NCBI GenBank assembly: GCA_016788565.1 | Contig: JAEUSP010000048.1 | Coordinates: 1 to 64,000 of the forward strand | Source of the DNA: Chlorobiota bacterium | GTDB lineage: Bacteria; Bacteroidota; Ignavibacteria; OLB7 | Direction of reading: 5' to 3' | Length of the DNA: 64,000 nt | Shown here: one piece after another, positions 51,306 through 59,180 of the stretch | How positions within the stretch are numbered: position 1 is the stretch's first letter | How the letters are laid out: every line of letters begins with the position of its first letter | Position numbers and translations under genes: made by a program | Notes under the pieces: model-generated | The model's database searches: none | Told to the model about the DNA's origin: nothing | The model's input: only the letters and a program-made list of their open reading frames with translations

Positions 51306-51369
51306 GAAGAGAGGGGAGGGGAGGGGAGAAATAGTGAGTGCCGGCTACCGAACGTAATCTATCAACGCC

Positions 51370-52290
51370 ATGAACCAGCAACCAACAGAGCCGCCAACCG
51401 GAAGCGGGCTTCCGAACCCTGCGCTCGACATCGTGATTCTTCCGCGCACCAGCGAAATCACCGAAGGCTTCAAGGTCCAACGCTTGCTTCCGTTCCGGGG
51501 GCGGCGGATGGTTGGGCCGTTTATCTTTTTCGACCAAATGGGGCCGGAAATTTTGCGCGCCGGGCAGGGGTTGGATGTTGCGCCGCATCCCCACATCGGC
51601 CTTGCAACCGTGACCTACCTGTTCGATGGCGAACTTTTCCACCGCGACAGCTTGGGAACCATGCAGATGATCCGCCCGGGTGAGATGAATTGGATGACAG
51701 CTGGCCGGGGCATTGCCCACTCCGAACGTTCACCCCAAGAAACACGGCAGCATGGTGGAAAAATTTTCGGAATCCAATCGTGGGTTGCACTGCCGGAATC
51801 GCAAGAAGAAACCGTCCCAACCTTTGCCCACCACGCCGCCGAAACCTTGCCGGTGATTGAAGGTGAGGGGAAGCAGTTGCGGCTGATTGTGGGTTCGCTG
51901 TTTGGCGAACGCTCGCCGGTGGCAACGCTCTCGGAGACGTTCTACGCTGATGTTTTCCTTGCCCCGGGCGCGGTGCTGCCGATGCCGATTGAGCAGGAAG
52001 AACGCGCACTCTTCGTGGTGGAAGGCGCGGTGACGATTGATGCCGACAGCATGGTGTACGATGCCGGCCAGTTGTTGGTGTTCAAACCCGGGGCTGCGGT
52101 TACGGTGAAAAGCATTGGCGCGGCGCGGGTGATGATGCTGGGGGGTGCGGCAATGGAAGGGCCACGCCATATCTGGTGGAACTTCGTCTCCAGTTCCCGC
52201 CAGCGGATCGAGCAAGCCAAAGCCGACTGGCGCGAAGGCCGTTTCGGCCCCGTGCCGGACGAAACGGAGTTTGTGCCATTGCCGGGGTGA
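51370..52290 (+). CDS. Pirin family protein
   Basis: A 306-residue double cupin. The N-terminal cupin holds the metal ligands in [20 protein letters not shown] (His pair near 75-77) and [14 protein letters not shown] (His near 119). The C-terminal cupin begins near 180 ([15 protein letters not shown]) and ends with [21 protein letters not shown], a typical pirin closing motif. Pirins are iron proteins; bacterial members include quercetinases and regulators of pyruvate metabolism. The specific role here is unknown, and the neighbours give no clue. Confidence 0.92.
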   Translation: MNQQPTEPPTGSGLPNPALDIVILPRTSEITEGFKVQRLLPFRGRRMVGPFIFFDQMGPEILRAGQGLDVAPHPHIGLATVTYLFDGELFHRDSLGTMQMIRPGEMNWMTAGRGIAHSERSPQETRQHGGKIFGIQSWVALPESQEETVPTFAHHAAETLPVIEGEGKQLRLIVGSLFGERSPVATLSETFYADVFLAPGAVLPMPIEQEERALFVVEGAVTIDADSMVYDAGQLLVFKPGAAVTVKSIGAARVMMLGGAAMEGPRHIWWNFVSSSRQRIEQAKADWREGRFGPVPDETEFVPLPG

Positions 52291-52421
52291 GTGGGATTAT
52301 TTTTGGTTGCTGCCAACAGCTGTGGAGGATATTCAACAAGCAAATCCGCAAGAACGAAGAAGTGCTTTGGTGCTACTTTACCGCTGCAATCTGCACCCGC
52401 TAATTTTTCTGGAGAAGAAGC

Positions 52422-53339
52422 ATGAGCAACAGCACTGTGTGCGGCACACTTGTGGCAATTTGGTGTGTGATGATTTTCCCGGCAATGGCACAGAATGGAG
52501 GTGGCTTGGAGAAAGCAAAAAGCCAAGCCAGCGAGCATTTCCAAAAAGGGGAGTGGGGGCAGGCAGCAATCGGGTATGCCGAGCTTGTGAAATCGGAGCC
52601 GGGGTTCCGGCAAGGGTGGTTCCGGTTGGGGTTTGCGGAGCACAGCTTGGGGAATTTTTCTGAAGCCGCTACCGCCTACCAACGTGCGATTGCGTTGGGC
52701 GCGCCACCGATTGCACAGTACAACCTTGCGTGTGCATTCGCTCGGCTTGGCAAAGCGGATTCGGCGTTGGATATGTTGGATCAATCCTTGAACGCTGGCT
52801 TCACCCAGCAAGCCTCGCTGGAAAGCGACCCCGATTTTGCCTCACTGCTGAACAACTCGCGATTCAAAGAGCTGAACCAGCGTCTGCTGCGTTCCATCTT
52901 CCCCTGCAAGTACGACCCACGCTACCGCCAGTTTGATTTCTGGATTGGAGAGTGGGAGGTGTTCAACCCAGCCGGCCAGAAAGTGGGGACTAACAGTGTG
53001 CAGCAAATTCTTGGCGACTGTGTTTTGCTGGAAAACTGGACAAGCGCAACCGGCTCCATGGGGAAAAGCTTCAACACGTTCAACAGCTCCACCGGGAAAT
53101 GGCAGCAGACGTGGGTGGATGATAAAGGCACCGTGCTGGAGCTTGCCGGAACGCTGAACGGGAACATCCTAACGTTTGAAGCGACCGTCCATGACACCGC
53201 CGGAGTCGCTACCCAACATCGCCTTTCGTTTACCTCCATTGCCCCCAACACCGTCCGGCAATTTTGGGAGCAATCCACCGATGGCGGCGCAACGTGGAGT
53301 GTGGCGTTCGACGGAAAGTATGTGAGGAAGGGGGAGTGA
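52422..53339 (+). CDS. Secreted TPR protein with DUF1579-like beta-barrel domain
   Basis: A 305-residue exported protein with a signal peptide ending AMAQ (about 24). Tetratricopeptide repeats span about 28-130 (ASEHFQKGEWGQAAIGYAEL, RLGFAEHSLGNFSEAATAYQ, YNLACAFARLGKADSALDML). The C-terminal domain at about 165-303 opens with FDFWIGEWEV and continues with lipocalin-like strands (WQQTWVDDKGTVLELAG, FWEQSTDGGATWSVAFDG), typical of DUF1579-like proteins. It is probably periplasmic. The ligand is unknown. Confidence 0.82.
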   Translation: MSNSTVCGTLVAIWCVMIFPAMAQNGGGLEKAKSQASEHFQKGEWGQAAIGYAELVKSEPGFRQGWFRLGFAEHSLGNFSEAATAYQRAIALGAPPIAQYNLACAFARLGKADSALDMLDQSLNAGFTQQASLESDPDFASLLNNSRFKELNQRLLRSIFPCKYDPRYRQFDFWIGEWEVFNPAGQKVGTNSVQQILGDCVLLENWTSATGSMGKSFNTFNSSTGKWQQTWVDDKGTVLELAGTLNGNILTFEATVHDTAGVATQHRLSFTSIAPNTVRQFWEQSTDGGATWSVAFDGKYVRKGE

Positions 53340-53353
53340 AAGAAGTCAATGTC

Positions 53354-53460
53354 TGGTAGGCGCAGGTCTTTAGCCTGCGAAAATTTCGTGGTGGCAAAAA
53401 AAAGAGGGGGGAGAAAAAAATCTCTGTGGTTCTCAGAAAAAAAACCACAGAGACACAGAG
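53354..53460. repeat. Two interspersed palindromes side by side
   Basis: First, CGCAGG-TCTTTA-G-CCTGCG lies at about 53361-53379. Second, TCTCTGTGGTT (53421-53431) pairs perfectly with AACCACAGAGA (53443-53453) and is followed by short ACAGAG-type units. Both resemble intergenic palindromes found in many unrelated phyla (GTAGGCGCAGG... and ACCACAGAGACACAGAG...). Confidence 0.7.
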
Positions 53461-53504
53461 GGCACAGAAGGGAGAGGAAGAGAGGGGAAGAATTTTTTGC
53501 GCAA

Positions 53505-54023
53505 TCACCGCATCAACACCATCCGCTCCCAGTCGGGTTTGGCTTGGGAGGTGGTGGTGAGTGAGTAGAAGAAGAAGCCGGAAGAAAGCCCGGCGGCATC
53601 GAACGGGACGCTGTGCAGCCCGGCGGCTTGCTCTTCATCCACCAGCACCGTGATTTGGTTGTAGAAGGCATCATAAATCCTGATGGTAACGCGCTCGTCG
53701 CGGGGGATGGAGTAGCTGATGGTGGTCCGTTCCCGAAACGGATTTGGAACGTTCGGCGCAAGAAAATGGCGCGCTCCCCATGCCGCCCCGGCAACGGAGT
53801 CGGCGGCTTGTTTGGCAAGCGGGAGGGGTGCCGACGCAGCTTCCGTGCTGGCCCCGGTTTCGTTGGGAAGCAGTGTGGATTCGCCGATCGCTGCTTCAAC
53901 AATTTTCATCGGTATCCGGCAAACGGCTGTGCCGCTAACCGAACCCGGCATCACTTGTGCAGCAAGGCTGCCAGAAATGGCAACAAACATTGCCGCCCCC
54001 AAAATCAGGTGTTGCTTTTTCAT
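53505..54023 (-). CDS. Small secreted protein with T9SS sorting domain
   Basis: A 172-residue protein. The signal peptide MKKQHLILGAAMFVAISGSLAAQ is followed by a short linker with little structure. A C-terminal sorting domain at about 90-172 (LAPNVPNPFRERTTISYSIP, then GFFFYSLTTTSQ) is the usual type A form. Little remains besides the sorting domain, so it may be a minimal cargo, a decayed gene, or a surface anchor. ATG 54023 gives the signal peptide. It follows the ABC ATPase gene by 5 bp on the same strand. Confidence 0.82.
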   Translation of the reverse strand: MKKQHLILGAAMFVAISGSLAAQVMPGSVSGTAVCRIPMKIVEAAIGESTLLPNETGASTEAASAPLPLAKQAADSVAGAAWGARHFLAPNVPNPFRERTTISYSIPRDERVTIRIYDAFYNQITVLVDEEQAAGLHSVPFDAAGLSSGFFFYSLTTTSQAKPDWERMVLMR

Positions 54024-54028
54024 TTCTA

Positions 54029-55048
54029 TCACCCTGCTGTTGCCCCGGCTGGGGCGTTGGTTGTTGGTACACTTTCTGGATAGAGTAGGCACCGAACTTG
54101 ATGTCCGGCTCCATCATCCCCCAGTTTTGGGTGGCTCACCTTGCATTCCGGCATTGCCTTCGGGCAGCGGGGGTGGAAGTGGCATCCGCTGGGAAGGTTG
54201 GCTGGGCTTGGAACATCGCCGGTTAAAATAATCCGGTTCGGCTTGCGGCGCGGGTCCGGCATCGGCACCGCCGACATCAGTGCTTGGGTGTAGGGGTGCT
54301 TTGGGTTGCTGTACAGCTCATCCGATGTTGCAAGCTCCACAATCTCCCCCAAGTACATCACCGCAACCCGGTCGCTGATATGCTCCACCACCGAAAGATT
54401 GTGGGCCACGAACAGGTAGGTTAGCCCGTAATTCCGCTGCAGATCTTCCAACAGGTTAATCACCTGCGATTGAATGGAAACATCCAACGCCGAAACCGGC
54501 TCATCGCACACGATAAACTTCGGCTCCACCGACAACGCCCGTGCAATCCCAATCCGCTGCCGCTGCCCGCCGCTGAACTCATGCGGGTAACGCCGTGCAT
54601 ACTCAGGGCGAAGCCCCACCACGTTCAACAATTCCTCCACGCGGGCCTGCACGTCCGCCTCACTTTTCCGCAAGCCGTGGAATTTGATGATCTCGGCCAA
54701 CATCCCACCAACGGTGATGCGTGGGTTCAGCGATGAATAGGGGTCCTGGAAGATGATCTGCATCTGGCGGCGAAGCGTCCGCATTTCGCTGGTGTCCATC
54801 GTGGTTACTTCCCGCCCCTGGAATTGGACGGAGCCAGCGGTTGGCTCAATCAGCCGAAGGATGGAGCGGCCAACCGTTGTTTTTCCGCACCCCGATTCCC
54901 CCACAAGCCCCAGCGTTTCCCCGTGCTGGATATTCAGCGAGACATCGTTGACCGCTTTCACAAAGCCAACGGTTTTGCTGAGCAATCCCCGTTTGATCGG
55001 GAAGTATTTTTTCAAATTCCGGATGTCGAGAAGCGTGTTGTTTGCCAT
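54029..55048 (-). CDS. Oligopeptide/dipeptide ABC transporter ATPase (OppF/DppF type)
   Basis: A 339-residue cytoplasmic ATPase. Walker [14 protein letters not shown] is near 50-62, the signature [15 protein letters not shown] near 160, Walker [14 protein letters not shown] near 180, and the switch His is in [13 protein letters not shown]. The C-terminal oligo_HPY extension ([15 protein letters not shown], then [15 protein letters not shown]) carries a Cys cluster typical of OppD/OppF. It should energise peptide import, but no permease, binding protein or second ATPase is encoded nearby. Confidence 0.92.
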   Translation of the reverse strand: MANNTLLDIRNLKKYFPIKRGLLSKTVGFVKAVNDVSLNIQHGETLGLVGESGCGKTTVGRSILRLIEPTAGSVQFQGREVTTMDTSEMRTLRRQMQIIFQDPYSSLNPRITVGGMLAEIIKFHGLRKSEADVQARVEELLNVVGLRPEYARRYPHEFSGGQRQRIGIARALSVEPKFIVCDEPVSALDVSIQSQVINLLEDLQRNYGLTYLFVAHNLSVVEHISDRVAVMYLGEIVELATSDELYSNPKHPYTQALMSAVPMPDPRRKPNRIILTGDVPSPANLPSGCHFHPRCPKAMPECKVSHPKLGDDGAGHQVRCLLYPESVPTTNAPAGATAG

Positions 55049-55123
55049 TGGAAGGTATTCGGTTGGAACGTGTCGGGAGGGAGGTTGAGTAAACGGTTGA
55101 AAGTTGTTCGATAGACGGATTGT

Positions 55124-55873
55124 TTATAACTCCAGCAACTGATCTCCGGCGATTGCAACGGCGGCAATCGCTGCGGTTTCGGCGCGAAGCCGTGCCGGGC
55201 CAAGCGTGGCAACCAGCGCGCCTGCGGTGTGGGCTTCGGCAACCTCTGCTTCGGTGAATCCCCCTTCTGGACCAATCAGCATTGTTGCCCCGTTCGCGCT
55301 ACTCAGCCGCAACACCTGGCGCAACGTCTGCTGGCCGATGGTTTGCTCGTGACAAAGAATCAGCGGCATCGGACCTTGCTGCACTGCGTGCTGAAGAGCT
55401 TGCTTCAGCGTCATCGGCTGGTGAAGCTGCGGAAGGTAGCTCCGTTGCGATTGCTTCAGCGCGGCCACCGCAACCCGCAGCAACCGCTCGCGGTGAAGAT
55501 GCCCTTCCGAGCGTTGCGTGTTGATGGGAAGAAGCTGGCGCACCCCAAGCTCCACCGATTTTTCCACCAGCCATTCCAGGCGACCCCGGTCGGCAATCAT
55601 CCCGAAACCGAGGGCAATATACGGCCAGCCCGCGTCGCTCTCCAACAAGTTGTTCAGGCACCGGAGCAGCGGCCCCGATTTCTCCCAGGCCACAACCTCG
55701 GCTTCAATTTTTCTTCCGTTGCCGTTCAGCAGCGTTGCACGGTCGCCAACGGCCAGCCGCAATGCGCGTGCGTGGCGTGCCTCGTCGGCTTCCAGCCGGA
55801 AGATGCCACCGGCTTCTGGTGCCGGGCCGGCGAACCAAAGAGCTGGTATCGAAGAATCAAAGTGATGCTGCAT
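55124..55873 (-). CDS. rsmE: 16S rRNA (uracil-1498-N3) methyltransferase RsmE
   Basis: A 249-residue SPOUT methyltransferase. A PUA-like N-terminal domain (about 1-70: EADEARHARALRLAVGDRATLLNGNG) precedes the knotted SAM domain, which shows GFGMIADRGRLEWLVEKSVELGV near 85-107, QSQRSYLPQL near 145, LIGPEGGFTEAEV near 198, and the closing LGPARLRAETAAIAAVAI. ATG 55873 is preferred over a start 16 codons upstream because the family begins MQHHF-like. It is divergent from the third ECF sigma gene. Confidence 0.93.
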   Translation of the reverse strand: MQHHFDSSIPALWFAGPAPEAGGIFRLEADEARHARALRLAVGDRATLLNGNGRKIEAEVVAWEKSGPLLRCLNNLLESDAGWPYIALGFGMIADRGRLEWLVEKSVELGVRQLLPINTQRSEGHLHRERLLRVAVAALKQSQRSYLPQLHQPMTLKQALQHAVQQGPMPLILCHEQTIGQQTLRQVLRLSSANGATMLIGPEGGFTEAEVAEAHTAGALVATLGPARLRAETAAIAAVAIAGDQLLEL

Positions 55874-56163
55874 GAACGTTTGAAATTGCTTGCCCAATGG
55901 ACGGGGATCGCTTGTATCCAAGCTGCGCCGCCGTGATTTTTTTTTGCGAGGTTACTAACAAATCGGCCAATTCCTGTGTTAGAAGTATGCGGGCGTTTTG
56001 GTACTTGAACACACAACCGACTGAAGCCCCCGCTGGTGTTGGGGGATTTGTGGGGGAAAGTTCTCACAATCGGCGATTTTGCGCTGATTACTCCGTTTTT
56101 CAAGGCCATTCCGGCCTCTGCTTCTGTTTCCTGGCTAATTCCTTTTGCGCAATCGAACAACCA

Positions 56164-56745
56164 GTGCCCCTTACCGATTTGTTCATAGAGCAACCATCGC
56201 AGCAGCGTCAGCATGATGACGACGCGCTGATGCTGCGCGTGCGCAAAGGGGATGAGCTTGCGTTTAGGACGTTATACGACCGCTACAAGAGCCAGATATT
56301 CTGGTTCTGCTACCGTACGCTGAAGGACCGCGACAACGCCAAAGATGCTGTTCAGGAGGTGTTCATCCTGATCTACCGGATGCGCGCCAAATATGTGGCC
56401 GGGACAAATTTTGCGGGGTGGATTCACTCCATCGCCCGCAACCAATGCCTGAATATCCTCCGCACGCAGAAGGATACCGAACCGTTCGATGAGCTTCAGG
56501 GGTACGCCATTGCAATGGCCAACGAAACCAGCGATACCGCTTTGCAGGATCACCTTGCCTACGAAGTTGCTCAACTCCCCGAAATCTACCGCGAGGCGTT
56601 GCTGCTGCGGGAGTACGAAGGGCATTCCTACCAGCAGATTGCCGACATCACAGGGCTGGCACTCTCGGCAGTGAAATTCAGGATTTTCAAAGCGCGTGAT
56701 ATGCTTCGCGAACGGCTGGCAAAACGGCTGGATGAATTCGACTAA
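56164..56745 (+). CDS. ECF-type RNA polymerase sigma factor (third module)
   Basis: About 193 residues if begun at GTG 56164. The start is uncertain, since family homology begins near HDDDALMLRVRKGDELAF and no ATG sits just before it. Region 2 shows DAVQEVFILIYRM and FAGWIHSIARNQCLNIL, and region 4 shows AQLPEIYREALLLREYEGHSYQQIADIT, then LSAVKFRIFKARDML. It is followed after 132 bp by the anti-sigma/barrel fusion gene, then a lipoprotein and a T9SS protein on the same strand, which suggests an autoregulated envelope operon. Confidence 0.9.
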   Translation: MPLTDLFIEQPSQQRQHDDDALMLRVRKGDELAFRTLYDRYKSQIFWFCYRTLKDRDNAKDAVQEVFILIYRMRAKYVAGTNFAGWIHSIARNQCLNILRTQKDTEPFDELQGYAIAMANETSDTALQDHLAYEVAQLPEIYREALLLREYEGHSYQQIADITGLALSAVKFRIFKARDMLRERLAKRLDEFD

Positions 56746-56877
56746 CGGCACGTCCGCTGTGTAAAGAAATCCCAACTTCAAGTGTTTTTCGTGATAGCGA
56801 AACAGCGATAGAGCAAAACAACGATAGAGCAAACAGAGTAACCAATAACGCTAACGATAGACGGCCACTTTTTTACG

Positions 56878-58383
56878 ATGAATACCAACGACATTCAGGA
56901 GTTGCTGGAAGGCACGCTTAGTGATGAGCAGATGGCCGAAGCACTCCACGTCCTTTCCGTCAGTCCCGAGCGGCGAACCGCATTCCGCCAACACATGGCC
57001 TTGCGCGATGCCCTCGAGAAAGACCGCCTCACCAACGGCCTGCGTTCCGATGAAGATGCTGCTATCTGGGGGGCGATTGCCGGAGGAAGCGGGGTTGTGG
57101 CAAACCCCGTTGCACGCCCGTTCCTGGGTGGATGGATGCGCCGAGGCATCGCACTGGCCACGGCCGGAGTGGTTGGCTACATCTTGGGATCTACGCAGTT
57201 CGGGGCTTGGTTCGGCGGGGGCGAACAAGCTGGCAACCAGCAGGAAGGGGGAAGTGTGGAGGCCGTGAGCAATATCGCCACCGCCCCGCTTGCGTTGGCT
57301 CCGTCCGCGCTGATCCCGTCAGCTTCGGCGGCGTTGCAGCAGATGGGAGATAGAGTTCCCGCCGCGTCGGATTTGTCGGCAACGGTTCTCAACTCTACCG
57401 TGAGCAACTCTGCAGCAGCCTCCAAGCCACAAATAATCTACCGCGACCGCATCGTCCGGGTTCCGGTTGAATCCAGCAGCAACGCCTCTTCTTCTGCCTC
57501 CCTATCCTCCGCTTCCGACCCGGTGAAGAACGCGGCAGTGGCAAGCGCAGTGGCAAGTGCTGAACAGCAAAACAGCCAGCCGCCAACGGCTTCAAATACT
57601 CCTCCAACTACTCCAACATCAAGCCTTGCCAACGACCTTCACTCCATGTTGCTGGGCAATCAATCAATGTTGCCGTTGAACGGTGGAGTAAGCAATGGAG
57701 TAAGCAATGAGCGCGCCGCAAGTAATTCTGCTTCCTCCAACGCCGACAACACCGAGAAATCCAACAACAACTCCGGAAAGGGAAATACTTCCGTTGCAGC
57801 CGATCCCAGGATTGACCCCACGCGGGCAAATGGATTTGAGATGATTTACAGCGAGCGGCTTGGCATGTTGGCACCAACGCCACAAGGGATCACCAATCCC
57901 GACCGTGAGTTCAGCAACCGCAGTGTTGGCGCGATGTACCGCTTTGGCGAAGGGCAATTTGGCTTGGGTGCGCGGATGGTCTATGGCACGCTGGCATCGG
58001 TCAGCCTGCAGAAAGTTGGCGTGAACATCACCGGCGGAAACGATTACGGCCCGGTGCTGAACGCCAGCAAAAAATTGTGGGTGGAGGCCGTCGGAAACTA
58101 CCGCATCCCCCTTTCGGGAACAATGGCGTTGAACTTTGAAGGATCGTTCGGAACCAACTCCACCAGCACGCTGTACGGCGCCGATGCGTTTGTGGTGTGG
58201 TATTTCACCAACACCATCGGGGCGCAACTTGGCGCGGGGGTGGCAAGCTACAGCTACGACCTGCGTGAGGAACGCCGCAAACTGATTGAAGGAAGCCTGA
58301 ACGATGGCGTTGTTTCCACCGCCAGCGATACCTACCGCGGAACCCTGCTTCAGGGGCGTTACGGAATCTTCTTCCAATTCTAA
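56878..58383 (+). CDS. Anti-sigma-like protein fused to an outer-membrane beta-barrel
   Basis: A 501-residue protein downstream of an ECF sigma gene. Layout: cytoplasmic anti-sigma-like domain 1-85 (DIQELLEGTLSDEQMAEALH and AFRQHMALRDALEKD, like the protein at 49596); one membrane helix at about 88-108; a 200-residue disordered Ser/Ala/Asn/Thr linker at about 112-315; and a barrel domain at about 319-501. The barrel has about eight amphipathic strands (SVGAMYRFGEGQFGLGARM, KLWVEAVGNYRIP, MALNFEGSFGTN, DAFVVWYFTNTIGAQLGAG, GRYGIFFQF) and a terminal Phe. Such a chain would cross the inner membrane, span the periplasm and insert in the outer membrane, linking outer-membrane state to the sigma factor. 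Dual-membrane anti-sigma factors are known in Bacteroides. Homology to those is untested. Confidence 0.78.
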   Translation: MNTNDIQELLEGTLSDEQMAEALHVLSVSPERRTAFRQHMALRDALEKDRLTNGLRSDEDAAIWGAIAGGSGVVANPVARPFLGGWMRRGIALATAGVVGYILGSTQFGAWFGGGEQAGNQQEGGSVEAVSNIATAPLALAPSALIPSASAALQQMGDRVPAASDLSATVLNSTVSNSAAASKPQIIYRDRIVRVPVESSSNASSSASLSSASDPVKNAAVASAVASAEQQNSQPPTASNTPPTTPTSSLANDLHSMLLGNQSMLPLNGGVSNGVSNERAASNSASSNADNTEKSNNNSGKGNTSVAADPRIDPTRANGFEMIYSERLGMLAPTPQGITNPDREFSNRSVGAMYRFGEGQFGLGARMVYGTLASVSLQKVGVNITGGNDYGPVLNASKKLWVEAVGNYRIPLSGTMALNFEGSFGTNSTSTLYGADAFVVWYFTNTIGAQLGAGVASYSYDLREERRKLIEGSLNDGVVSTASDTYRGTLLQGRYGIFFQF

Positions 58384-58445
58384 CAACGCACAGCGCGGAT
58401 ATGCAAGCATTTCAAAAAAAGAAACTCAATAACGAAATAGATACC

Positions 58446-59156
58446 ATGAAGGCTACAGGAACCATATCGCTGCTTGGGTGCGCCATGCTGCTGTTGGCAT
58501 TGGTGGTTGGGGGGTGCAGCGTCACCGAGCCGGAAGGCCCGACAACGGTTGCCGATTTTTCGTGGCCAACCACCCCCAATTTGGCCATGACCTACAAGAA
58601 AGAATCCAAAAACCCACAGTTGGGAAGCGTGGATACCACCGAGGAACACCTCACGATTCAGCGGTCGAAATCGCAGTTCAAGGGGAACGATATGTTCGAA
58701 CTGTACGACACGGTCTCTTCGGCCTCGGCACGCACCCGGTTCCTTCCGCTGAACGACACGCTGATTGTGTACGATAATTTGGGATGCCAGTACGCGCTGG
58801 TTGGCACAATGGAGAAAGGGGGAGAGTGGTACTCACCACGTCGCGGTTTTGCCGACGACAAGCCCTCGTGGCACGCAAAAATTATCGAACGCTACGACTT
58901 CAAACGGGTGGAAGGGAAGACCTACAAGAACGTAATCGCCGTTCAGTACACCGAGGTTGACAGCAACAAAGTTGAGACTGGAAAAGGCTTGTGGGTGCGG
59001 CTGTTTGCCGAAGGAGTGGGGGTGGTTCAGGAGGTCAGTTACTCCTATCCAATTTCATCAGGGGGAACAACCCAAGTGGGCCAGGACCCGGACTTCGATC
59101 TGCTGCGCCAAGAAGCGCGCCGTGTGCTGATCCAAACCGACGCTGTGCAGAATTAA
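58446..59156 (+). CDS. Putative lipoprotein of the third sigma module
   Basis: A 236-residue predicted lipoprotein. The signal peptide begins MKATGTISLLGCAML and ends in the lipobox LVVGGC. The mature part is beta-rich, with PNLAMTYKKES, LNDTLIVYDNLGC, FKRVEGKTYKNVIAVQYTEV and LWVRLFAEGVGVVQEVSYSY, a pattern seen in LolA/LolB-like or DUF-type lipoproteins that wrap a hydrophobic ligand. ATG 58446 is preferred to an ATG 15 codons upstream. It is the third gene of the sigma/anti-sigma/lipoprotein/T9SS cluster. Confidence 0.75.
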   Translation: MKATGTISLLGCAMLLLALVVGGCSVTEPEGPTTVADFSWPTTPNLAMTYKKESKNPQLGSVDTTEEHLTIQRSKSQFKGNDMFELYDTVSSASARTRFLPLNDTLIVYDNLGCQYALVGTMEKGGEWYSPRRGFADDKPSWHAKIIERYDFKRVEGKTYKNVIAVQYTEVDSNKVETGKGLWVRLFAEGVGVVQEVSYSYPISSGGTTQVGQDPDFDLLRQEARRVLIQTDAVQN

Positions 59157-59180
59157 CACCGACGCTTGACGGACGAACCA

